Assembly (NCBI RefSeq): GCF_005222805.1
Contig: NZ_STGC01000005.1
Span: forward strand, 2,623,256 to 2,687,255
DNA: 64,000 nucleotides
From: Devosia sp. FKR38
GTDB taxonomy: Bacteria > Pseudomonadota > Alphaproteobacteria > Rhizobiales > Devosiaceae
Direction of reading: 5' to 3'
The notes beneath the pieces are model-generated. The model worked only from the letters and a program-made list of their open reading frames with translations, did no database searches and had not been told where the DNA came from. Within the stretch, counting starts at the first letter, position 1; the number at the start of each line of letters is the position of its first letter. Shown in pieces: positions 22,455-29,889 of this stretch. Both the position numbers and the translations under genes were made by a program.

Positions 22455-23069
22455 ATGAGCTATGTCACCACTATTGCCGAGCTCGAAGCGCTCTATACAC
22501 CCGCGCCCGTCGCGGCTTCCACCGTCAAGGTGGCCCATGCCATGACGCAGCATTATCGCCGGCTCATCGAGGCCAGCCCCTTTGCGGCCCTCGCCACCGT
22601 CGGCCCCGAAGGCATCGACTGCTCGCCGCGCGGCGACCAGCCCGGCTTTGTCCGCGTGCATGATGACACCACCCTGATGATGCCCGATCGCCGCGGCAAC
22701 AATCGCATTGATTCGCTGCGCAATATCGTGCGCGATCCGCGCTGCGCCTTCCTCTTCCTGCTACCCGGCTCGGGCACCACCTTCCGCGCCAATGGCCGCG
22801 CCCGGCTCAGCATCGATCCGGACCTGCTTGAGAGCTTTGCAGTCGATGGCAAGCCGCCGCGCTCGGTGATCGTCATGACCATCGACGAGCTCTATTTCCA
22901 ATGCGCCCGCGCCATTGTGCGCTCCGAACTGTGGAACCCGGCCCGCCACATCGACCCGGCCACCCTGCCCACCCCCGGCGCCATGCTGGCCGGCATGAGC
23001 GACAACACCGTCGGCGGCGCCGCCTATGACCAGGCCTGGCCCGAGCGTGCCCGCCAGACCATGTGGTGA
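22455..23069 (+). CDS. PPOX-type FMN-dependent flavoprotein (pyridoxamine-phosphate-oxidase-like)
   Basis: This 204-residue protein has a split-barrel PNPOx-like fold: ASPFAALATVGPEGIDCSPRGDQPGFVRV is the first barrel segment (about residues 40-67), followed by MMPDRRGNNRIDSLRNI and FLLPGSGTTFRANGRARL. The pattern matches the MSMEG_1061-type family. A C-terminal segment contains CARAIVRSELWNP. A GGAG box lies before the ATG. It is a probable FMN or F420-type reductase/oxidase; the substrate is unknown. Confidence 0.82.
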   Translation: MSYVTTIAELEALYTPAPVAASTVKVAHAMTQHYRRLIEASPFAALATVGPEGIDCSPRGDQPGFVRVHDDTTLMMPDRRGNNRIDSLRNIVRDPRCAFLFLLPGSGTTFRANGRARLSIDPDLLESFAVDGKPPRSVIVMTIDELYFQCARAIVRSELWNPARHIDPATLPTPGAMLAGMSDNTVGGAAYDQAWPERARQTMW

Positions 23070-23170
23070 GCCCCCAGGCGACGGGCTGACTGTCGCACAC
23101 CCGTCACCCACCCTTCATGGCCCGGTCATGGCGCCGCACTACCACGCCCGCATCATCCTGCGAGGCGAAC

Positions 23171-23962
23171 ATGACGTTGAAATTCGTGATTATGAGCGAT
23201 CTGCACCTGGTGCCCGAGGGCAGCCTGTCCATGACGCTCGATACCTCTGCCCGGCTCGAACAGGCGGTTGATGCCGTGCTGGCCCGCCATGCCGATGCCG
23301 ATTTTGCCATTCTGGCCGGCGACCTGGCCGATCATGGCGAAGCGGCAGCCTATGAGCGTCTCAAGACCATCATCGCCCGCCTGCCCATCCCGGCCCATAT
23401 CACCCTGGGCAATCACGACGACCGCCCGACGTTCCTGTCCATCTTCGGCGATGATTTCGCCGCCGAAACCGGCAAGATCGACAAGGTCATCGACATCAAG
23501 GGCTATCGCATCATCATGCTCGATTCCTCCGAGCCCGGCCGCGTCGACGGCGTGCTCGAGGAGGCCCAGATCGCCTGGCTCACCGCCCGCCTGGCCGAAG
23601 CCATGGATCGCCCGGTCATCGTCGTGCTGCACCACAATGCCAATGCGCTGCACATCCATTCCGACACCATCCGCATGCTCGAGCCCGACGCCTTCATCGC
23701 CGCGCTCAAGACCCATCCCGATATCCGCCAGATCATTGCCGGCCATGTGCACCTGACCTCGACCGCCACCTGGCATGCCCTGCCCTTCACCACCCTGGCG
23801 GGCGGGCATTATTCGGTCGATTTCTCCGTCGACCGCCCCGACGCCCCGATGCGCCGCATCACGGGCCCCGGCCAGATGGCCATCGTCGTCGGCACGCCCG
23901 ACCGCACCACGGTGCTGTTCGACGATTTCATCGACGGCAATTCCGACATCACCATGGACTAA
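23171..23962 (+). CDS. Class III cyclic-nucleotide phosphodiesterase-like metallophosphoesterase
   Basis: This 263-residue calcineurin-like enzyme shows all metal motifs in order: DLHL, GDLADHG, GNHDD, HHN and GHVHLTSTATWH. This set matches the CpdA/Rv0805 group, which cleaves cyclic nucleotides or other phosphodiesters. I chose the ATG at 23171 (MTLKFVIMSDLH); the upstream in-frame ATG lacks family sequence. Whether the substrate is cAMP cannot be said. Confidence 0.87.
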   Translation: MTLKFVIMSDLHLVPEGSLSMTLDTSARLEQAVDAVLARHADADFAILAGDLADHGEAAAYERLKTIIARLPIPAHITLGNHDDRPTFLSIFGDDFAAETGKIDKVIDIKGYRIIMLDSSEPGRVDGVLEEAQIAWLTARLAEAMDRPVIVVLHHNANALHIHSDTIRMLEPDAFIAALKTHPDIRQIIAGHVHLTSTATWHALPFTTLAGGHYSVDFSVDRPDAPMRRITGPGQMAIVVGTPDRTTVLFDDFIDGNSDITMD

Positions 23963-23998
23963 AGCCGGGCTCCGGCCGCCAAAGCCGCCCGAATCAGC

Positions 23999-24022
23999 AA
24001 GCCCGACCTTCAGGCCGGGCTT
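23999..24022. terminator. Terminator between the phosphodiesterase and FMN reductase genes
   Basis: AAGCCCGACC and GGCCGGGCTT pair with one mismatch around TTCA. It lies between two convergent stops and can serve both directions. Confidence 0.65.
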
Positions 24023-24033
24023 GCCAGGCCCAG

Positions 24034-24627
24034 TCAGGCCGCGTCGCGCGCGCCTGCCTGCCGCCCGGCCCTGAGCGTATGGGCATACCACGACAGCTCC
24101 TCGAGCATGGTCACCACCGTCGGCGCCAGATAGGGATAGTCGGCAAAATCCTTGCCCTCGCGCAGCAGGCCGAGCATGGGTTCCATATTGATGTGAACCG
24201 CCTTTTTGAGCGGCACGATATCGAGCTCGATCGCGATCATGCGCAGCTGCTCAACCGCCCTTGCCCCGCCCACCGCGCCATAGCCGACAAAGGCCGCCGG
24301 CTTCCGGTTGGGCTCGGCATAGAGAAAATCCACCGCGTTCTTGAGCACGCCGGAGATGGCGTGATTGTACTCGGCCGTGACGAAGATATAGCCGTCCAGT
24401 TCGGCGATCTTGCCGGCCCATTTGCGCGCCTCCGGGGTTTCGATCGGCACATAGGCGGGCGAGGCAGCGGCTTCGAAAAACGGCAGCGGGAAGTCCCTGA
24501 GGTCAACGATCTCGGTCTCGATGTCCTGTCGGTCAGCGGCCAGTTCGGCCACCCAGCGCGCCACCCGTTCGCCAAGGCGACCTTCGCGCGTGGTGGAAAT
24601 GATGATGCCGATTCGGGGCTTGGTCAT
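24034..24627 (-). CDS. NADPH-dependent FMN reductase
   Basis: This 197-residue flavodoxin-like protein begins MTKPRIGIIISTTREGRLGE, an FMN phosphate-binding loop. A second signature, FVTAEYNHAISGVLKNAVDFL, is typical of the NADPH_dep_FMN_red family. I chose the ATG at 24627; the longer frame would extend into the promoter. The start codon lies within one arm of an 11-base inverted repeat shared with the divergent HxlR gene, so that regulator probably controls it. Likely role: quinone, azo or nitro reduction in stress defence. Confidence 0.9.
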   Translation of the reverse strand: MTKPRIGIIISTTREGRLGERVARWVAELAADRQDIETEIVDLRDFPLPFFEAAASPAYVPIETPEARKWAGKIAELDGYIFVTAEYNHAISGVLKNAVDFLYAEPNRKPAAFVGYGAVGGARAVEQLRMIAIELDIVPLKKAVHINMEPMLGLLREGKDFADYPYLAPTVVTMLEELSWYAHTLRAGRQAGARDAA

Positions 24628-24694
24628 AGTGTCAGTCTCTTTTACTGCGTAAGGGACGATTGGAAATCTAGTCACTGAACGTAACTGACACTAT
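24626..24694. promoter_or_regulatory. Paired inverted operator in the hxlR/FMN-reductase divergent promoter
   Basis: ATAGTGTCAGT (24626-24636) and its exact complement ACTGACACTAT (24684-24694) face each other across the intergenic DNA, 58 bases centre to centre. One arm covers the reductase start codon. The layout is as expected for HxlR dimers repressing both genes. Confidence 0.6.
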
Positions 24695-24752
24695 ATTGGT
24701 GACCATCCAAACGACCGACAAGACGGCACTTTTTCCTGCCCGGAGGCACCAG

Positions 24753-25193
24753 ATGGAAACGATAGGCACCACAGCGAAACCCCCTCGGACCTATGAGGAA
24801 TGCACGGGCATTGCCGTGCCCATGATTGAAGTGCTGGGCCGGATCAGCGGCCGTTGGTCGCTCTATGTCATCTTGGCGCTGATGCAGGGCCCCATGCGGT
24901 TTTCACAGCTGCGGCGCCAGCTGGAGGGCATCTCGCAGAAGATGCTGACCCAGACCCTGCGCGAGCTGGAGGAGGACGGCATCGTGCATCGCACGGTGAC
25001 CCCGATCATCCCGCCAAGGGTCGACTATGAGCTGACGGCCATGGGGCGCGAGCTGCAGGAACCCTTGTCCGCCATCCACGACTGGACCATGCGCAACCGC
25101 ACCCAGGTGGCCCGGGCCCGCGAACGCTATGCAGCGGCCCGCGCCGAAGAGCGGAGCCAGATGGCGCCACTACGGCACTTCGCTTCGCGCTGA
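24753..25193 (+). CDS. HxlR-family transcriptional regulator
   Basis: This 146-residue winged-helix protein carries the HxlR signature: VLGRISGRWSLYVILALMQGPMRFSQLRRQL, followed by ISQKMLTQTLRELEEDGIVHR and VDYELTAMGREL. GGAGG six bases before the ATG at 24753 fixes the start; a frame extends further upstream. One cysteine (residue about 15) could be a redox or electrophile sensor, as in quinone-sensing family members. It is divergent from an FMN reductase, the usual target of such regulators. Confidence 0.9.
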   Translation: METIGTTAKPPRTYEECTGIAVPMIEVLGRISGRWSLYVILALMQGPMRFSQLRRQLEGISQKMLTQTLRELEEDGIVHRTVTPIIPPRVDYELTAMGRELQEPLSAIHDWTMRNRTQVARARERYAAARAEERSQMAPLRHFASR

Positions 25194-25204
25194 AAGGAAG
25201 GAAA

Positions 25205-25280
25205 TGGTGGGAGTAACAAGGATTGAACTTGTGACCCTTCGCGTGTGAAGCGAATGCTCTCCCGCTGAGCTATACTCCCA
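25205..25280 (-). tRNA. tRNA-Val (anticodon CAC)
   Basis: The minus strand folds into a complete 76-base cloverleaf with encoded CCA. The acceptor is TGGGAGT/ACTCCCA, the D arm AGCTCAGCGGGAGAGC, the anticodon stem TTCGC/GCGAA around TTCACAC, and the T arm ACAAG-TTCAATC-CTTGT. It reads GUG codons. Confidence 0.93.
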
Positions 25281-25309
25281 TCGCCTGATGGCGAAAGTCT
25301 TTAGAGAGA

Positions 25310-25385
25310 TGGTGGGCGTAACAAGGATCGAACTTGTGACCCCCTCGATGTCAACGAGGTGCTCTCCCGCTGAGCTATACGCCCA
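25310..25385 (-). tRNA. tRNA-Val (anticodon GAC)
   Basis: The minus strand folds into a 76-base cloverleaf with encoded CCA. The anticodon stem CCTCG/CGAGG encloses TTGACAT. The D and T arms are almost identical to those of the adjacent tRNA-Val(CAC), which suggests tandem duplication followed by anticodon-arm change. The 300-base gap 25194-25493 holds these two genes and nothing else visible. Confidence 0.93.
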
Positions 25386-25493
25386 TCTCTCCGGGAAGGC
25401 AGAACCGCTAGGCCCTGCCAGTGGCGCGGATAGACCATAAAACCCGTTCTGGGGTCAAGAGGGCAATCTGCCGATTGTGGATAGTCTTTTTTC

Positions 25494-25853
25494 TCAGGCG
25501 GCCAGAAGGCGCTCGACCTCGTTGACCAGATCCTTGAGATGGAAGGGTTTGCTGAGCACCGAAGCATCCTTGGGCGCATCGCTGTCAGGGTTCAGCGCCA
25601 CGGCGGCAAAGCCGGTGATGAACATCACCTTGAGGTCGGGATCCAGCTCAGTGGCGCGGCGCGCCAGCTCGATACCGTCCATTTCCGGCATCACGATATC
25701 GCTCAGCAGCAGCGAAAACGGCTCTTCGCGCAGGCGTTCATAGGCGCTCAGGCCATTGTCGAACGACACCACTTCATAGCCGGCATTCTTGAGCGCCCGC
25801 GTCAGGAACTGGCGCATGTCGTTGTCGTCTTCTGCGAGCAGAATTCGCTTCAT
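25494..25853 (-). CDS. cpdR: Response regulator CpdR
   Basis: This 119-residue single receiver domain has no output domain. The acidic pocket is EDD (residues 8-10), the phosphorylated Asp is residue 52 in LLLSDIVMPEMDG, and the conserved Lys is in LSKPFHLKDL. The sequence is very close to CpdR as known from Caulobacter and Sinorhizobium, including FITGFAAVALNPDS. Unphosphorylated CpdR brings ClpXP to the pole and primes CtrA degradation, under CckA-ChpT control. A perfect hairpin (25882-25901) lies 28 bases before the start. Confidence 0.95.
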   Translation of the reverse strand: MKRILLAEDDNDMRQFLTRALKNAGYEVVSFDNGLSAYERLREEPFSLLLSDIVMPEMDGIELARRATELDPDLKVMFITGFAAVALNPDSDAPKDASVLSKPFHLKDLVNEVERLLAA

Positions 25854-25881
25854 AAAACCTCTCCGGTTCCCGACGTGCGGC

Positions 25882-25901
25882 GCCCGATGTCACCATCGGG
25901 C
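25882..25901. other. Perfect hairpin in the cpdR leader
   Basis: GCCCGATG and CATCGGGC form a perfect 8-base stem around TCAC. It lies 28 bases upstream of the cpdR start. It has no T tract on the cpdR side, so a translational or RNA-stability role is more likely than termination. Confidence 0.45.
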
Positions 25902-26107
25902 CGCAAACGCATGGCGCGAAACAATCCCACGCCTTCCTGGCGCGAGTCGCACCATAGCGGGGGATGTTTAAGCGAAGTTTGCCGTTCTGCAACAGCAACC
26001 GCTTTGTCACCGCTGTATTTGTGACAATCTGGACAACGCAGGCGCAAACGGCGAAACTGTGGGCAAATCACCCGCGCCGGCAACAGGCGCAGGTTCGAGG
26101 AGGCAGT

Positions 26108-27001
26108 GTGCGGTCCGACTATTGGGATCAACCCGCGTTTGAAACCATCCGCCCGCGTCGCCTGATGGCGCCGGTGGTGTTCAATTCGCCCCATTCCGGC
26201 CGCGTCTATCCCGAGCGCTTCCTGGCCATGACCCGGCTGGACCATCTGTCCATCCGCCAGTCCGAGGATGCCTGGGTCGATGAATTGTTCGGCCGTGCGC
26301 CCCATCTGGGCGCCCCCATGCTGCGGGCGCATTTCCCCCGTGCCTATCTCGACGTCAATCGCGAACCCTGGGAACTGGACCCCACCATGTTCGTCGAGCC
26401 GCTGTCGGATCGCTTCAACACCACCTCGCCCCGCGTCGCTGCGGGCCTGGGCACGCTGGCCCGCGTAGTGGCCGAGAACAAGCCGATCTATCGCGAGCGC
26501 CTGACGCTGGACGACGCCACCATGCGCATCGAGGGCATCTACCATCCCTATCACGCCGCCTTGCAGCGCCTCTTGAGCGAAGCCATGAGCGCCTTTGGCG
26601 TTGCCCTGTTGATCGACTGCCACTCCATGCCGCGCATCCAGCGCGCCCAGGACAAGGCGGCGCCCGATATCGTGCTGGGCGACCGCTATGGCACCACCTG
26701 CGCCCCCGGTCTGGTCGATCTGGTCGAGACCGTGTTCACCAGCGCGGGCCTCAATGTCGCGCGCAACCGGCCCTATGCCGGCGGCTTTGCCACCCGCAAT
26801 TATGGCCGCCCGCAGCATGGCGTGCATGCCCTGCAGATCGAGATCAGCCGCCACCTCTATATGAACGAGGTGACCCTGACCCAGCACGAGGGCTTTGAGG
26901 CCATGCGGGCCCTGCTCGACCGGCTGATCTTCGCCTTGGTCGGCATAGACCTGGTGGCGCTGGCCGCCGGCCACCCCGGCCTCACCCGCGCCGCCGAATA
27001 G
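26108..27001 (+). CDS. N-formylglutamate amidohydrolase
   Basis: This 297-residue protein of the N-formylglutamate amidohydrolase family shows VVFNSPHSGRVYPERF with the metal His, AYLDVNREPWELDP, IEGIYHPYHAAL and LIDCHSMP. It would release formate from N-formylglutamate in histidine breakdown. A GAGGAGG box five bases before a GTG sets the start at 26108, although the frame is open further upstream. No hut genes are adjacent, so the substrate may differ. Confidence 0.87.
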   Translation: MRSDYWDQPAFETIRPRRLMAPVVFNSPHSGRVYPERFLAMTRLDHLSIRQSEDAWVDELFGRAPHLGAPMLRAHFPRAYLDVNREPWELDPTMFVEPLSDRFNTTSPRVAAGLGTLARVVAENKPIYRERLTLDDATMRIEGIYHPYHAALQRLLSEAMSAFGVALLIDCHSMPRIQRAQDKAAPDIVLGDRYGTTCAPGLVDLVETVFTSAGLNVARNRPYAGGFATRNYGRPQHGVHALQIEISRHLYMNEVTLTQHEGFEAMRALLDRLIFALVGIDLVALAAGHPGLTRAAE

Positions 27002-27082
27002 AGGCAACGCCGGCGCCGATTCCAGCTTCCCCGTCTGCACATGGGCCGATAAGAAGACCCCGACATCTGGGGCCGCATTGCC

Positions 27083-27871
27083 ATGACCATCGATCTCGCC
27101 AAAGTCGAAGCCACCCTGCTGGCTGCCGCCGACGCCGCCGCCACCCGCACCCTGCCGCTGTTCCGCTCCGGCCTGGCCGTCGACAACAAGCTCAGCGCCG
27201 GCTTTGACCCCGTCACCGAGGCCGACCGCGGCGCCGAGACCGCCATTCGCGCCATCATCGCCGAAGCCTTTCCCGACCACGCCATCATCGGCGAGGAATG
27301 GGGCACTTCGGGCGCGCACGACTACACCTGGATCATTGACCCGGTGGACGGCACCCGCGCCTTCATCTCCGGCGCCCCCGTCTGGGGCACGCTGATCGGC
27401 CTGACCCACCAGGGCGTGGCCATCGCCGGGCTGATGAGCCAGCCCTTCATCGGCGAGACCTTCCTCGGCCTGCCCGGCCGCGCCAGCTATGCCCGCGCCG
27501 GCAGCACCACGCCCATCCGCACCAGCGGCCAGACCGACCTGGCCCCGGCCCGCGTCTTCACCACCACGCCGCGCCTGTTCAACACCCCGGCCATGCTGGC
27601 CAAGTGGCACGCCATCGAGTCAGCAACCCGGCTGCAGCGCTTCGGCATGGATTGCTATGGCTATGCCCTTTTGGCCGCCGGCCAGGCTGATCTGGTCATC
27701 GAGCCGTACCTCAACACCTACGACATCGCCGCCCTCGTCCCCATCATCCGCGAAGCCGGCGGCGCCATCGCCTGCTGGGACGGCAGTGAGCCCACCGGCG
27801 GCGGCAATGTGGTGGCGGCAGCCACCCCCGAACTCCTCGACAAGGCCCTGGCGCTGGTCAACGCCAGCTAG
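27083..27871 (+). CDS. hisN: Histidinol-phosphatase / inositol-monophosphatase family phosphatase
   Basis: This 262-residue Mg-dependent phosphatase has the IMPase motifs: FDPVTEADRGAE, IIGEEWGTSG, WIIDPVDGTRAFISG and the C-terminal DCYGYALLAAGQADLVIEP. The spacing and DCYGYALLAAGQ block favour the HisN-type histidinol-phosphatase of Actinobacteria and Alphaproteobacteria, which makes the penultimate histidine precursor. Inositol or sugar-phosphate phosphatase activity cannot be excluded. It follows an N-formylglutamate amidohydrolase gene by 81 bases on the same strand. Confidence 0.82.
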   Translation: MTIDLAKVEATLLAAADAAATRTLPLFRSGLAVDNKLSAGFDPVTEADRGAETAIRAIIAEAFPDHAIIGEEWGTSGAHDYTWIIDPVDGTRAFISGAPVWGTLIGLTHQGVAIAGLMSQPFIGETFLGLPGRASYARAGSTTPIRTSGQTDLAPARVFTTTPRLFNTPAMLAKWHAIESATRLQRFGMDCYGYALLAAGQADLVIEPYLNTYDIAALVPIIREAGGAIACWDGSEPTGGGNVVAAATPELLDKALALVNAS

Positions 27872-27920
27872 GGTTTTCCCGCGGGGGATGGTTGGCCCGG
27901 ATCCTGTGGCGCGCCGCCCC

Positions 27921-28892
27921 CTATTGGCTCTGCTGGGTAATAAACGCATCAAACGCCGCCAGCACCTGGCCGCGGATCACGTCGGATTCCATGAACAGCT
28001 CATGCCGCGCGCCGGCGATGACCAGGTGCCGGCCGATGCGCATGCGAAGGCCCAGCTGTTCGATGGCGCCGGGGGACACCACTTCGTCGCGCGCCGCCGC
28101 CAGCATGAGCAGCGGCACCTTGATGCGGGCGGGGAAGCTGTCGCTGGTCGCCTCGGCCATGGCGCCCATGGCGGCGGCGACCCAGCGCACGGTGGGGGAG
28201 CCGATGCCGAGGTCCGGCCGGGCGCGCAAGACGTCGACCATGCGCATATAGCGGATGAGATCGCCGGTCAGCGGATTGCCGGGGAAGGTGGCTTCTGACG
28301 CCGGCCTGTCGGCGCGGCGGCCGACGGGCAGACGGCCGAGGCCGACAAAGCTCAGCACCTCGGCGACGCGGGCCATGCCGGCCATGCTCAGCGGCTGGCG
28401 ATCGAGCGCCACCATGGGCGCCGACACCAGCACGCGATCAAACATCATGCGATCATTGATGGCGGCATAGAGCGAGGCCAGCCCGCCCATCGAATGACCG
28501 ACCAGATAGAAGGGCGGCGGGCATTCGGGCAAAAGGATCTCGCCGTGAAAGCTTTTCAGATCCGTCCAATAGTCCTCGAAGCGGTCGACATAGCCCAGGC
28601 TCTTGTTGCCGATCAGCCGCTCCGAGCCGCCCTGGCCGCGCCAGTCAAAGGTCGCGACGGAAAAGCCGCGCCGGCGGAAATCGGCGATGGTCTCGAAATA
28701 TTTCTCGATGAATTCGCTCCGCCCTTGCACCAGGCATATCGTGCCGCGATGCGCCCCTTCGGACTTGGGCCAGAACGCATAGCGCAGGCGCACATTGTCC
28801 GAGGTGGTCATGAACCCCACCTGCGCCCCCTCGGGCACCGGATTGGACGCAATATTGACCAGGCTGGCGTCGGGGGATTGTGGGGATGTCAT
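27921..28892 (-). CDS. Alpha/beta hydrolase, monoacylglycerol lipase / lysophospholipase-like
   Basis: This 323-residue protein has a nucleophile elbow, LVGHSMGGLASLY, the Asp region MLAAARDEVVSPGAI and the His region IAGARHELFMESD. The early LVQGRSEFIEKYFETIADF segment is typical of PldB-like lysophospholipases. I chose the ATG at 28892 (MTSPQSPDAS). It has no clear signal peptide. A strong terminator hairpin with a T tract on its own strand lies 54 bases before the start, and a second dyad lies further upstream. This is unusual for a gene leader. Confidence 0.87.
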   Translation of the reverse strand: MTSPQSPDASLVNIASNPVPEGAQVGFMTTSDNVRLRYAFWPKSEGAHRGTICLVQGRSEFIEKYFETIADFRRRGFSVATFDWRGQGGSERLIGNKSLGYVDRFEDYWTDLKSFHGEILLPECPPPFYLVGHSMGGLASLYAAINDRMMFDRVLVSAPMVALDRQPLSMAGMARVAEVLSFVGLGRLPVGRRADRPASEATFPGNPLTGDLIRYMRMVDVLRARPDLGIGSPTVRWVAAAMGAMAEATSDSFPARIKVPLLMLAAARDEVVSPGAIEQLGLRMRIGRHLVIAGARHELFMESDVIRGQVLAAFDAFITQQSQ

Positions 28893-28945
28893 GGATGGGG
28901 CCGCTCGTCTCGTTGTCCGACTTAGAGCAAACACCGGCGCAAAAG

Positions 28946-28975
28946 AAAACCGGCATCCGAGGGGATGCCGGTTTT
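28946..28975 (-). terminator. Strong intrinsic terminator upstream of the alpha/beta hydrolase gene
   Basis: AAAACCGGCATCC and GGATGCCGGTTTT form a perfect 13-base stem with a GAGG loop. On the minus strand a TTTTCTTTT tract follows, so it should stop leftward transcription. It lies between divergent genes, where no stop is expected; it may be a leader attenuator or the end of a small RNA. Confidence 0.75.
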
Positions 28976-29015
28976 CGCGCTTCGGCCCGGGCGGGGGGCG
29001 GATGACTGGGCCGTC

Positions 29016-29048
29016 GCAATGATCGCGGGATAGTCCTGAGATCATTGC
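29016..29048. other. Perfect 9-base dyad upstream of the terminator hairpin
   Basis: GCAATGATC and GATCATTGC are perfect inverted copies separated by 15 bases that can form a short inner stem (GGGA/TCCT). As RNA it would be a hairpin preceding the terminator at 28946-28975; as DNA it could be an operator for the divergent genes. The 405-base gap 28893-29297 also holds the hsp20 promoter and leader. Confidence 0.5.
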
Positions 29049-29151
29049 CCTGTTCTAGCGCCGCCGGCCTGAACCTGAACGGACCGCGCCGTTCATGTCC
29101 GGTTCACGTTTTGCCTCCGCACGAAGTTGTGGCCCATGCCCCTTGGCGGGT

Positions 29152-29179
29152 CTTGAACGGGCAAAATCCACGCCCATAT
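29152..29179 (+). promoter_or_regulatory. RpoH (sigma-32) promoter of hsp20
   Basis: CTTGAA (29152-29157) and CCCATAT (29173-29179) are separated by 15 bases and match the heat-shock sigma consensus. Transcription would start near 29186, leaving a leader of about 110 bases. Confidence 0.8.
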
Positions 29180-29185
29180 CTGAGC

Positions 29186-29300
29186 CGTTCGCCGGGTTTC
29201 CCGGGAACCCCGACCTCCGATTTTTGGGCTCGCCTAATGCTGGGAGCCCCTCTGGAGACCACCGGGACATCCACGTTGCTTTACGGAGAATGTGACTATG
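29186..29300 (+). ncRNA. ROSE-like RNA thermometer in the hsp20 leader
   Basis: The leader folds into stacked hairpins: 29194-29210 (GGGTT/AACCC), 29226-29249 (GGGCTC/GAGCCC) and a last one at 29272-29294. In the last, CACGTTGCT pairs with GGAGAATGTG around UUAC, with one G-G pair, one bulged A and the GGAG ribosome site buried. The UUGCU motif facing the ribosome site with a G-G pair is the hallmark of ROSE elements, which melt on heat shock. Confidence 0.75.
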
Positions 29301-29756
29301 CAGACCATCGATTTTTCCCCCTTCTACCGCTCGACCGTCGGCTTTGACCGCGTGTTCAACCGCCTCGATACCCTGGTGGGCCAGGAGGCCAAGACCTACC
29401 CGCCCTACAATATCGAGCGCACGGGCGATGACACCTACCGCATCTCGATCGCCGTCGCCGGCTTCTCCAATGGCGACATCGCCATCGAGACCAAGGAGAA
29501 CAACCTGGTCGTCAAGGGCGCCAAGCCGGCCGAGACGGCCGAGAAGACCCGTGAATTCCTCCACCGCGGCATTGCCGAGCGCGCCTTCGAGCTGCGCTTC
29601 CAGCTCGCCGACTATGTCGAGGTCCACGGCGCCACGCTCGAGCATGGCCTGCTGCATCTTGAACTCAAGCGCGAGCTGCCCGAGAGCAAGAAGCCGCGCA
29701 CCATTGCGATCAACGCCGGCAGCCAGCCCAGTCTTGAAGACCAGTCGGTCAACTGA
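29298..29756 (+). CDS. Small heat-shock protein, Hsp20/IbpA type
   Basis: This 152-residue alpha-crystallin protein begins MQTIDFSPFYRSTVGFDRVF, as in IbpA. The core domain (about residues 33-125) has YRISIAVAGFSNGDIAIE and FLHRGIAERAFELRFQLADYVEV, with the terminal GLLHLELKRELPE. Holdase oligomers of this kind keep aggregating proteins refoldable. I chose the ATG at 29298, preceded by GGAG, over the GTG two codons upstream. Expression should need both an RpoH promoter and melting of the ROSE-like leader. Confidence 0.93.
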   Translation: MQTIDFSPFYRSTVGFDRVFNRLDTLVGQEAKTYPPYNIERTGDDTYRISIAVAGFSNGDIAIETKENNLVVKGAKPAETAEKTREFLHRGIAERAFELRFQLADYVEVHGATLEHGLLHLELKRELPESKKPRTIAINAGSQPSLEDQSVN

Positions 29757-29785
29757 TCGGCTGACTTGATATCGCCATAGATCGG

Positions 29786-29816
29786 GCGCGCAGTGTGCAA
29801 GCACTGCGCGCTTTTT
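29786..29816 (+). terminator. Terminator after hsp20
   Basis: GCGCGCAGTG and CACTGCGCGC form a perfect 10-base stem, followed by TTTTT. It begins 30 bases after the hsp20 stop and separates hsp20 from dps. Confidence 0.88.
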
Positions 29817-29889
29817 GCTGTGCGGCGTCCAACGGGGCCCCGGCATTGGCGCGACCACCCATTTCATCTCTGATTGACAGGACGATATT

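Noticed and set aside
24034-24675. The longer start for the FMN reductase at 24675
   Set aside because: The extra N-terminus lies over the operator and promoter and has no family similarity.
27921-29045. The longer start for the alpha/beta hydrolase at 29045
   Set aside because: It would place the strong terminator and dyad inside the coding region; the ATG at 28892 fits better.
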